From positions 18,719,368 to 18,783,367 of the forward strand of contig JALIRH010000004.1 of assembly GCA_023055505.1 (NCBI GenBank): DNA of 64,000 nucleotides. Direction: 5' to 3'. The stretch comes from Callipepla californica brunnescens (Eukaryota; Chordata; Aves; Galliformes; Odontophoridae). Positions 35,070 through 47,000 of the stretch are shown here, one piece after another. Below the pieces are notes generated by a model. That model did not search any database. It was not told the DNA's origin and was given only the letters and a program-made list of their open reading frames with translations. The first letter of the stretch is position 1. Each line of letters begins with the position of its first letter. The position numbers were made by a program, and so were the translations under genes.

Positions 35070-38000
35070 CCGCCTCCACAGCGCTGCTGGGCGCCGCGTC
35101 GGGGCAGCTGCGGTGCTACCTCTGCCGTTTGGTTGTGACTATGGGCTCTCGCGCGTCTACGCTGCTGCGGGATGAGGAGATAGAAGAGATTAAGAAGGAG
35201 ACGGGCTGTGAGTACGGGGCGGCGGCTATTCCCTGGCCGGGAGCCGGCTGGGCTGGCGGTGCCGGGCTCCCTTCGCGGCTCCCGGGTCGGGGATGGGAAG
35301 GCCGCGGTGCTGCCGGCTGGGAAGTGCCCGTGGAGGCCTCTGAGAGCCGGTGCGGCCCTGCCCGCTTCGCTTTGGCTGCCTTTGGCTGCGGCCCTTCGCT
35401 CTCTCGTTGTTTAGTGCTTTAGTTTTTTTTTTTCCCCTAAGCGTTAGTTGTTGTGTCGTTACCGCTAAAGCTATTGGAGATATAGGGAAGCTAGTGTGAC
35501 TTGTGAAAGAAAGCTCTGTGTTCAACGAGCGATAGCTACAGAAGGAAGTCCGTGTATTAGCCAACGACTGAGAGAGGGATAGTGGAGCTGTACCTTAACC
35601 TTGTGCCGCGGGCAGGACTACATTGGGCTGCCTGGGGCCCGACCCTGACTTCGGCCTCGTGCCCCTCCACTGATGGGCCACGCACTGCTTTTCCAGTGCC
35701 TCTCAACCCTTAGGGCTGAGAGTGTATGAACGATGGAAAATTCAGGGCCACTTTCAGTCAGTTCAGGGCCACTTTCAGTCTAATCTCATCAGCGACGCCA
35801 TGGTATCGCTTTGCTGTTTGCTTTTTATTCCTGTTTTTCTTTGTCAAATCACTGTCTTTCAGAGAGTTTTTGTTCTGCTCGTGGTTGCTGGCTTTCCCTT
35901 GCTTTGTAAAATTACTTTTCTTGCTTTTCTATTGAGATATTGTCTTATATATGTCTTAAGTAATAGTTTATTTTTGGCAGGGAAACAAGTGGGTACAGGA
36001 AAGATATACAGGAAGACCAAGATAGTATTGACCAATGTGTTGGACATCTGAGTGTGTTAACATACCTTCCATGATCCTTTTTCCCCTATGTCATGCAAGC
36101 TTTCTACAGGAGGACTATGGTAAACAAGTGGGAATGTAAAATTCTGCATATATATTCTCTTTAATCGCAAAAATAATGAAGTGTGGGTGGCCTTGCTATT
36201 AAATGCACCCCCAAAAAAACAAATCCTTAATCTGGAATGCTCTTCCAGAAAGCTTGACTCTTCCTTCCTGTTTGTTCTGAACTTAGCATTGATTCAGTTT
36301 AATTCCTAGAGTTTTACTTCTAGAATGACTGAATAAATTAACATAGCTGTATAATGTGACTTTCTGAGCAGTAGACCCACTGAGCTCTAGTTAGCATTGA
36401 AATGTTTTACTTAAATACCCATGTTGATGCTTTGTGATCAGATTTGTGGCTTGAATTTATGTAGTTTCTGCTTTTTTATTACTCAGTTTTATCTGTTGCA
36501 AAATACAGTTTGGTTAATCAGATGTTACTGATGTTCCCTGACTTACGCTTGCTTGTGAGTTGTTATAAGCTGCCTGTTGGATTTTATCAAGCCTTTTTTC
36601 TCCCTCTGGCCTTGTAAATGGAAGCTGGGGATGTGATTTTTCTTCTGCCTTTTCTATTTCTGTAGGATTTTCTAGATGGAAAATTCCACCAGGCTTCAGA
36701 ACTGTTACATGCTTCACATAGGTGCGAATACTTATGCTAGGTATGAGATAGGAGAAATGCTGGTCTTGCTTGTTATCTGGAACAAAGTTTGCAGGAAGAA
36801 TACTAAAGTAGTATTACTGAATAGACTTATCTGATAAGTTGCTAGGAACTTGATGCTAATGATACTTCACTTGTTAAAGAGTTTGAGAAAGGAACTTCTT
36901 GAAATAAGCAGCTTGTCAGTACTACATGCTGCTTTCGGACTGATGTGGTAAGTTCTCTGAATTATTCTATTTTAGCTTCCTTGAGAAAAATGTCCACTCC
37001 ACTTCATCTGGAGTAAGTACAAAAGAGCAAACCTAACATTAAGATTTTGGAGTGAATTCAGATGTTGTTAGGATTGAATTTTATATAGCACAAAATTGAG
37101 TAGCTGATGGTACAGATGTGAATGATAAGCTATGAAGGGATTAGAAAGATATCATTGCAGGAGCTCGAAGTGTGGTCTTTTAGAAGCCATATGATGATGC
37201 TTAAAATCTCTTGAATGGAATTTTAAATTCAGGATCAAGTTCTATATTTCTTTATGTCATGGTGAAAAACACTTACTAGCATAGTAAGTTTAGAAACATC
37301 TGCAAAGGCAGTGATCCCAGGAACTGGGGGCTAATGTGCTCAGTAAAATTTATACTTACTGGCACAATCTCTAGTTTGAGATAAAGTACTTTGTCATTTC
37401 AGTAATGACTGTTAAGAAAAACAGATAAGGTGTCCAAGATGTTGCTTGTCAGCATTCTTGCAAGCTCTTTGGAAAGCCATTGGAATGTAACAGTGTTCAA
37501 ACCCCGTGGGTCTTACTCTTTGTTCCCATGCTTGGAAGCTGTTCACTTAAGGATTAATAATAAACTAGCATTTATATGATAATTTAGGAGAATTATTTCA
37601 GTGGTAAGGGGTGATGGATTTTCTTGTGATTATTTACGGAATATGTATTCATATATCATAGAATTAAGGTTGTATCACTGTTAAAGGTGCTTTAAAAAAT
37701 GAACCCTGAATCTGCAATGCTTTTCCAGGTCTGATTTTTTTTTTTTCCTCTGATTATATCATATTCTGTGATGCATATGATCTTGTGCTAGTGCTTTGGT
37801 CAAGTTTCAGAATATGTAATTACTTGAAATTTTCTAATTATTTTAGCAAAATTAAAATAGAAGATACAGCTATTGTCCTAGAGGCCTTGACTTAAACTTC
37901 TAGAAGGGCCTTAATGAGAGCATTATAAAGGCATGTTTCAAGAAGCATTAAGCCTTGGTTTTTATTTATAAGAAGCTGTCATAAGTTTTGAATCTTGTTC

Positions 38001-41000
38001 TGGTTTTCTTTTGGTCAGCAGGGAGTCCTTTTGCCTGAGGAAGCTCTGAGAAGTGTCTGATGCTGTAGCTTTCGTGAGGGACGAGAGTCAAAAAGAAAAT
38101 TAGGAATGAGTGCAGAGCTGGTTCTGAGTCATATTCCTTTGTCATATTGCCATGATATGCTGTTTGTCTAGTATGATGTAAACAAACACCTCTTCTCCTG
38201 TCAATATGTGCAAACTCATCATGCTCTGTTATGGAGGTGTTCCAAAGATGGAGTTGGGTACACTGACTTGAAAATGGGAGCTGGATGAGTTGAAAGTTTT
38301 TTGTTTTTTTTTTTTTACTAGAGGTGTAGCTTCTGTATGATCACTTCATAATCCACTGTTATGATTGCATATAGAGTATCTAAAGCAATAAGATGCAGGT
38401 GTTAGAAGTCTTGAAAATAGTGGTATCTGCTTGCTGTGTGTGTTGCTTAACTTGAAATTGAGAAAGCTGCCCTGTTTGATGGGAGAGAAGTTGCCTTATG
38501 TGGAACTGAGCAAGTTGCCCAACCCAGTGCAAAGAATGAAGGTGGCTGAGGAGGCATGAAAAATAACAGTTGTTGGCAGGTCATCCTAGAAGAGGGAGCA
38601 GTTGAACCTAAACAAATAGGCTGGAGAAAGAACAGACCTGATAAAAAATAATTTTACCTCAGTTGTTACAGATCAGACAAGTGCTGTGCAGTGTGTTCCC
38701 AAATAAATTTTGTATGTGGGCTGGTGAAGGCTTTTAAAACAATTCAATCCAAACATTGCTGTATGTGCTGGTTCAATACTGGATGAAATCACACCTTTGC
38801 TGAGCAAACATTAAAGCTCAGTTCAGTCTTATTTCATGTATTGACTAACTTGGTGTGAGGGAGTTCTGAAAAGCCAACATATTCTGTCAGATGTTCTTTC
38901 AGTTTTACAGGAATTAAAATTCCGGATGGACTCCCACCTATTCTGAATGTGGACTGCTCTAAGGAGCTAGGTGTCTGGTACCTTTGGAATGCCTAGTATT
39001 TTGGTGATATTGGTGCCATTGTGCTAAATTTAATAGGTGGTCTTGGAATATCTCTTGTAAATTGCACGCCTAGTCTGCAGTAATTTTCTTTTCTGCTTGC
39101 TTTGTGTTCCAGCTCGCTCTTGAACTTGTTTAGAAGTTGGCTTTTCAATTTTGAACTCATTGTCCCAGAAGCCTGCAAAGTACTTTGGTGAACTGCAAAA
39201 TGAATAAACTGTTGAGATTTGGACGATCGTGTAAATGACTGAAGGTGATCAGGTGTCAAGCCTAGACACTTTCTAGAGGCAGAGGAGCAATACATTTCCA
39301 TCTAATGATGGGAGGGAAAAAAAACCCAAAACAACAGAAGTAGAGAGAGAGAAGTAAAGATGCTACAAGGAAGGTCTACAGTGCTTTGAATGACACGGAG
39401 TCTGTCAAAGGCTGTTGCTGAGATAATTTCCAGCAATAAAAGAAATAAAGAAAATACGCTGGAACTGTGATTCAAATCTCCTGGCAGTTCAGTTTGGTGT
39501 AGTGGGGTGTGCTCCTGCAAGGAATCACTGACATGCTGATTTTTTTTTTTCTTTCTTCAGTCTCCCACAGTCAAATCACTCGCTTGTATAGTCGCTTCAC
39601 CAGCCTAGACAAAGGAGAAAATGGCACTCTCAGGTAGGTACTGACACTAATTTGGCTCTTTCTGTTGATGTGTCTGTAATGGTGGCTTGCTGTTGCAGGA
39701 TGTGTGCATGGGTTTTCATTGTGTGGTGAATCACTGAGGCATTATAACAGGTTCCCTCATCAGTACTGTCTGCATGGAATTTCAGACTTCTTATGAAAGA
39801 CCAAGAGAAATCTGATTGCTGAACTCAGTAAAGGTACTGTAAATAACAGTTGCCTTTACTGTAGAGCTACAGGTTTGTAGCAGTTAATGTAGGAAAGCTT
39901 AGAGTTGATATTCAGGGTTTAACAACAAATGTTTAGAAATGTTGAACCATGTTTTTTGGGTTGTTGCTTCTTACACTATAAGCTGCTTCTAGTTTATAGA
40001 TAACTTAATGGAACAGTTCTTTTAATAATTATCCTGACTTTCAAAAGAAAGCGTGTTGGGAGCTTGAACCTAATTATATATGATGTCTGATGTCTTTAAC
40101 AATAACCACGTCTGTTAATGTGCTCAAAAATAAAATGAAGGTACTGGAACTAAAAGTTACTGTGACTGAACAAGTACTCATTTATTCTTTGCAGTAGTAG
40201 CTAACAGGGAAAATGCGCAAGGTATTTCAGTACTGTACAGAAGTGAACTGATTAGTTGCAGTTTGTTGTAGTTTCGCACCAGTTGCTGGCTCTGCTCTAC
40301 CATGCTGTTTTCTTGCTCCCTCTCCTCAACAGAACAGGGAGAGAAAATGTGATGAAGAAGGCTCATGGCTTGTTTCATTTTTCTCACCCCTCTCTCCCAG
40401 CTGCTGTTGGGTATTGTGCTTTCCCTTAGCTTAAATATGTTCTCATGGCTGTAAGCAGTGTTGCACGCGAGCTCAGACTTGGCCGTTATCGGTCTGTTCT
40501 TGAGCTGGCTCTTACCTAACGTGGGGCAGCTGCTGGGCTCTGCTGATGGAGGGCCCTTGCTACCCAAACCTACCACATAAGCCTAATACAGTTAAATAAA
40601 AATGAAGCTTGAATCTCATCTGCAAATTATTTTTCATTTTGATTCACTGAAACTGCTGGAAGGTGTTATCAGGTGACTGTATAGCAAGTTACTGGTTTGC
40701 TCTTTTTTTACTGGACTAATTATGAGCTCTTATTATATTTGATTGTTTATTGTTCTATCAGTGGTGCCTGACACATGAGCTGTTCATGGTTGAATGTGTC
40801 AGAACAGCAATTTTGCAACCAACCTAAGCTGGTTTAAGGTTGTACCGCAGTTGGGAGCCTATTGCTTTTCTGTGTGGATTCTGGTGTTCAAGGCTCATCT
40901 TTGGAAGCTAATGTACATCTTTGAAAACTTGCCAAAAGAAAGAACAAAAAAGGAATGCAACCTGTTTTACAGATAGGTTTTGCTTCACATTGTGTAGCCA

Positions 41001-44000
41001 CGTACACTGGAACCAGTGCAAAAGGAAGCCTGAGACAATGCAGGACAGAGAAGGAAGGGAAAAGAGCCCTCGTAACATAGTGTATTGGTCTGGTGGGAAT
41101 GCGGTTAATTTTCTTCATAGCTATTCTATTGCTGCCAAACCCAGTAAACATAGATTCAAGGATCACCTGGGGTTTTTGTATGGTCTGATCTTGTAAAGTG
41201 TGGTGTAGAATGCCTTACAAAGCTGGACCTACCTATAAACCTGTCTAGATATAACACTACTTCCTGCCATTTACTTCCGTGACTCATGCAGTTCCTTCTG
41301 GTGCAATGAATCGCTGACTTCTCAGTTAACATTTAAGGTGTGCTGTCCTGTTGTGTAAACAGAACCAAGTGATTAGTTTTGGTTAAAAGTACACTTCATT
41401 CCCTTCTGGTTTGAGTAGCTTTTTTTAACCTGATTGCAGTCCTCTGAACTGTGGTTGTACTGTATGTGGACTGGCATTGCTGAAGGGATGGCAAAATGGA
41501 GTGTGGGTCTGGAAACAATCGGCATGGTATAGGATGGACAGGAACTTCTTAAGCCTGTTCTGTCACTGAAGCTGATGTATCATGAACTGTAACACTGGTT
41601 GTGACAAACAGATAATGACATCCAGAATAGTCCAGTACAGTTGGAACCTGGATCTATGCGCGTACTTTCTCAATTCCTTTCTTCCTATAAAACTTCCTAA
41701 AGTTTTATAAACTTCACAGTAATCGTGTTCAATTTATATAAGAGGAACAGTTAGTCGCATATTCCATGAATGCATATTGGTCAATGGTTCATTTCATAGA
41801 GTTAACTGCCATTTGACTTTCATTGTTGATAATCACATGGCACTTGGGAAAGGAAGCGAAGATCTTTTGGAAAAATTCTCTTAAGTGTGCAAGCTGTTCT
41901 ATTAAATGGCAGTCTTGGCCTCTGAGCATGGCATCTTCCAACCATGACTGACTTAAGAGTGGGATTCCAATTTTGAAACCTGTTGTGGTGCCCACAATAC
42001 GTGGAAGCAGTCATTAAGTAATGAAAAAGTATTTCCTGAAAAACAGTGCTGGGGGAAGTGGGTCAAAAGCTTAGAAAGTGTGGCTTCTGAAATACTGATT
42101 AAAAAAAACTTGCTGCTTTTGTAAAAGCGAGAAGTAACTGCTTACTGCCATTAGACAGTTTTGAACAAATGTTGGTGGTTTTTTTTTCCCCTTCTTCTTA
42201 CAACCGCAACAGCTGGTTAAGTGCTATCAGTTCTTTACAAGTGTGGAGAAAACATTGTGCTTCGTTTTCCTTAATGGAATTGCCAATATGACTTTTGCCA
42301 TAGGAATGAAAACAGGTTGTAAAAGCCAGGGTAACTGTTCTTCTCTTTGCTTTTAATACTGTGGCAAGGAGCCTCTCATATAGACTAACTTCTGTGCTGG
42401 GTAAATTATATGTTAAACACTTCAAAGTATTTTTTTGCTGCACAGCTGTTCAGCCTTGTGAGTTGTGAAGGAGGGGAAGGCAAGTGTTCTGGAAGTTGAT
42501 GTTAGAATAGACATGCTGGCTATTTATGCAAATTTTGCATTTGAAAATGATGTTCACAAGACAGCGGCTCCTGGAGAACTTTCAGAAAGCCTTTGGTGCT
42601 GAGAGAAGAGTAATGAGTGATCAGGGCCATCTGACCTTTGTCAGCAGGCTGTGTCAGTTCAGACTGAGAACATGCTAGGCTTGTTCTTAGTAGTTCAAAG
42701 TGATGTACAGGCTAGCTCTCCAAGTATGGAATTCTTTGCTTTCACTTAAGAAAATGTGAAGGATTTCTAGCTTTTTTCTAAAATTGACAAAACAGGCAGC
42801 ATGTGGATTTGTGTTGGTGAATGATAGGATACTGTCATAGTCTGTGCTTTTGTCCTTGATCATGCATTCACTTATTTATACTGCTTTCTGCTGCTTTTCT
42901 TCTAATTAACTGGGAAACAATTGCTTTATAAACCTTTTTAACTTTTATAGACTGTGTATATGAAGTTAGATGAAATGGCTAATGTGGCTGTTGAAAGAGA
43001 AGGATGACCACTTTCTCTATCACTTCTCCATGCTCTCAGCATCTCTTTGTCAGCTGTGGTGGTATTTGCAAATAGAAGCAGTTAAAAAATAAGTTTAATT
43101 AATTAAAGGTAATTGGGAGAATGGAGAAGAGGAAGGTGGGGAGCTTTCCTTCTGTTATTGAGGTGCATTAGACCATCAGACAGTCTGACAAATGTTGAAG
43201 CTGATGTGTGCAGGGGAAGAGAAAAATAAAATGTCATTTCAGTAGTAAGTAACCTGCTAAATCTGACCGTATTGCTATTCACTCTACTTCTTTGAGTTAT
43301 ATCCTTTTAAATTAGAGTCCAGTTTTAAAATTCAGATATTCCTTGCTGCAAACTTGAGAGTGCTCTGCCATGCATACAAAACATTTTGTTTCCATAATAA
43401 CATGTAGTTAAAGGTTGCTTTGGATGTTATGTTTAAGCAAAGGTTTAGTAGAAGCTGGACACTGGAAATAACCACATTAGAAGAGCCCTGTTGCTATGTC
43501 ACCAAAACAGAAGCAGCTGAGGGCATCTGATTTCCTGTAAGCTCCAGCCTCAGCCATGGGAGGTCATCCCCAAATGACTGCAGGAAGCTTTCCTTTATAA
43601 AGTGGAGAATAACTTACATCATGCATTCATTTACTTTTATGGCTGTTAGAGCTATTTCAGTTATAACACTCGCTCATTAATGTGCTCTTAACAAGCAAAA
43701 ATGGTCTACTGGAATCCTGATAATGACAGGGGAAATAGGTTTGAAACCTTGGGAGTTATTTGTGGTTAATTGTTAATCTGCTATAAGGTGGAACTGGATG
43801 TTAGAATGCTGGGTGTAAACTGGGGCTTGATACTGAGAGAAATAGTGATGTGTGAGTGGAAAACTTTGAAGTGTTAGGATTTTTGTCTTGAATGGAATCT
43901 GAGAGCAGTTGCTGCTTTTAGCTCCTAAATGTTAGCATTGAAGTTATGTTGCTAAAATAGTGTTTCTAGGGCATAGGTTTTCATATCACTACTTCTCCTA

Positions 44001-47000
44001 CCTGAGTCACTAATGCATGCTCTGCCCTTCAGCTATAGCTTAAAATGTAGCAGTCCTGAAGGGTAACAAGCTGATTGTTTTATGCAGATGGTAACTTTGG
44101 CAATTAAAAATAATTCATACCTAGTCTGTGTAGATGTGGGTCTAAAAATATGATCAGGTCATTCTATTAGAAGGTCAAACAGTTTTAACCATGTTGTAAC
44201 AGGTGTACTATAATTGGGACTAACGGTGCTGTGGTGTAATTAAGTTCTAGGAATACTTCAGAGTTCATTTACAGTCAGAGCATCTTGCTTGACCTTTCTC
44301 AGACTGGGCTAGTAATGAGAGAGATTAGCAGATTCCTTTTTTTCCTTCACTTTATAGACACTGGCCTTATAAAAGGCCAATACACTAAAATAGTTTCAGT
44401 TTGTTACAGCTTGCTTTCCTGTGCCAGATTCTTTAGTGTAAAATTATTCCTGATTAATTTTTGAGCGTGGTTTTTAAAAGTAGCAAGTTTTGAATGACCA
44501 AGATTGAAATTTCGACTCAAACTTCAGAACTAGAGGGATTGCATTTCCCTTGAAGTGAGCAGCCCGTGTTACTAGAGATCAGGAAGTAACTGTCTGTGTC
44601 TGAACAGAATAGGCTGCGATTATGGGGGCTGGTTTTGTGGGTTTTGTTTGTTTTTGTAGCTTTACCCCATGTTGTTACTGTACTTTAAAGCCCAAATGAC
44701 CATGAGATATATCTTGTACTAATAAAGTGCTGTGTTATAGTGGGAAAAACCTTTGTTTCTAGAGGTAATCACTAAGAGATGCTCACAACATGATTGCTCC
44801 AATTTCCTGTCAAGGCTGGAAGAAAAATTATCAGGGCACCTTTAATAATGGACCCTGTGTTCATGATCATACTGACATGAATACATCATTTTACATCAGC
44901 ATGGCTTATGCCTTCCAGTTCAGAAAAGAAATTGTAACAACATAAGCGTAGCTGCCCTTATGCTGGCTGTTCTTATGTGTAATGAGGAGCAGAAAGGAGA
45001 ATGGCTGGCAAGAGCAGTGAATCTTGGCAGTGAACTGGTGAGGCTAGTACACAGACTAAAACTGAACTTACTATTTGAAAGTAGAAGCACTTCTGAGTGG
45101 GAAGTAAAAATATGAAATTTAGCATTCATCGTGTAGGAAGCTCTTGTGTGAGACTAAAATATGCACATCACCTGCAAGTACCTATGGAGGAGCATAGCCT
45201 GATCTCGTCCTAGAACCTGAGATGAGCTAGTCTGGAGAAATCATTGTCAGGTGTAGTTCCAAAATACATTTTATTTTAAAGTTTACTTTTCCTTCCAAGC
45301 CATTTCGGAAGCTTTCCTTCCTTAAACTGCAAACTAGTGAGCATTGTTTCTGGGGATGCTTCTAGCACAAATAATGTGAGCATCTCAATTCTTCTTAAGC
45401 AGCTTTTTCTCCTGTGACATGCAGACTTGCTTGATGCAGATTTGTGTTCTTGCTTTACTTAGCCGTGAAGATTTCCAGCGGATTCCGGAGCTTGCCATCA
45501 ATCCTCTGGGAGACCGAATTATCAATGCCTTCTTTTCAGAAGGGTGAGTTCCAACTGACTCAATTTGTGAATAGTCACAAAGTGTACCGTTGGCCAGGAG
45601 CTCTAATAGGAGCAAAATGAGGATGATTAAAGCACAGGATGTGAATTCAGTGATAACTGAACATCTCAAACTTCTCATAGGTGTGTTGGTGCATTGCTTT
45701 CTCGTTGTGCTTTCATTATGTAGTAAGAAACACATGCCTCTCTTAAAAGAGAGAGGTTTATTCAGTGACAAGATTTGCCTGCATGTCACTATTGCCCATT
45801 CTTGCAGTGCTGCTTTTAAAAAAAGGTCAAGGGCATAGACTTTGGTTCTTAAAGCAAGCTTGTAGCAGTAACACTTTACGTAAAGTAGTAGTGTAGTTAA
45901 CTAATCCAACTTTCTTTGCTTTATTTGCCTTCTAAGTGTGCCTTTGTTAATAGTTCAACTTCTGTTTTTCTTTAATTTGGATGATGTTTAAGGTGTAGCT
46001 TATGACACTTGCAACATAAATCTGAAGAGGTGATCAAATTTCCAGTATTGTAGGCAAGGTTCCAGATCAGCAGGACATTCTGCTGGACTCGGGTGTAGTT
46101 GTAGGATAACTTAGGCAAGGGCAAAGGGTGAAAGCTTGAATTTAAACACAGCTTGTAGGCAAAGAGAGGAGTAGTCCATAACAGGACTAATTGCAGCATT
46201 TTTTCCCCTCATATACCACACGTCGCTCTTTACAGAAGTGTGATCCCAGGTTTCAGCTGCACTGTATCAGAACTGTTATGAACACAGGTTGCTAAACTCT
46301 AGAGAGATAGGAATTAAGAATTCCCGTACTATGGACACTGATATTCTTACTGTTCCTTATTGAAATAAACCCATATAAATTATGCTGAAGCTGACTGTCT
46401 AAAATGCTTGTGCAGGGAGGACCAAGTGAATTTCCGTGGATTCATGAGGACTCTAGCCCATTTCCGGCCCATAGAGGATAATGAAAAGAGCAAAGACCAG
46501 AATGGACCAGAACCACTGAACAGCCGAAGTAACAAGCTCCACTGTAAGAAATGTGAACCTTCTAATAGAAGCAATTCACGTCTTCTATTTCTCTGAAAAG
46601 AGAACGAAGGGGTTTGGTTTCCCCTGCACAGTCTTTCCCTGTGGGATGATATCCTGTAATGACCTGATTCTTTTAAATGAACTTGCAGTTTTACCTGTCC
46701 AGAATGTCAACAGCTAACCTATGAAATTTGATAGAGTTGTTTGAATCTTGAGTTAAATATTTTCTTTTCCGAAATGTTTCATAACAGAAGTGCTTAAAGA
46801 CAATGTGCAACAGTTTTTTTTTTTCATACTAAGAAGCCATGTTTTGTACAAGAATGTTTTTATTTCTTTCTCCAATCTTCTATGTAATATAGTGCTTACT
46901 GAACGCACTAGGCAACATTTCTCAGAGCACTGAAAAGTTGTAAATCTCAGGTAGACTATAATTGAAGGTAATGAACAAATATAAAAATGGTTGGCTCTGA

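Larger units (their letters stand above)
34540..35400. promoter_or_regulatory. CpG island, EXD1/CHP1 bidirectional promoter
   Basis: The two start codons are head to head (EXD1 34873, CHP1 35141), with only 267 bp between them. The shared spacer holds a CCAAT box (34952-34956), a GC box GGGGCGGG (34961-34968) and dense CpG; there is no TATA. EXD1 is a germline gene and CHP1 is ubiquitous in known species, so a shared promoter must still allow different expression. Confidence 0.85.

Noticed and set aside
35051..35140. N-terminal extension of CHP1 in frame upstream of the ATG
   Set aside because: The extension begins only at a GTG and would bury the MGSRAS myristoylation signal.
45385..45789. 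134-codon minus-strand ORF over CHP1 exon 3
   Set aside because: It is antisense to a confirmed exon and its extent is partly a shadow of that coding frame.
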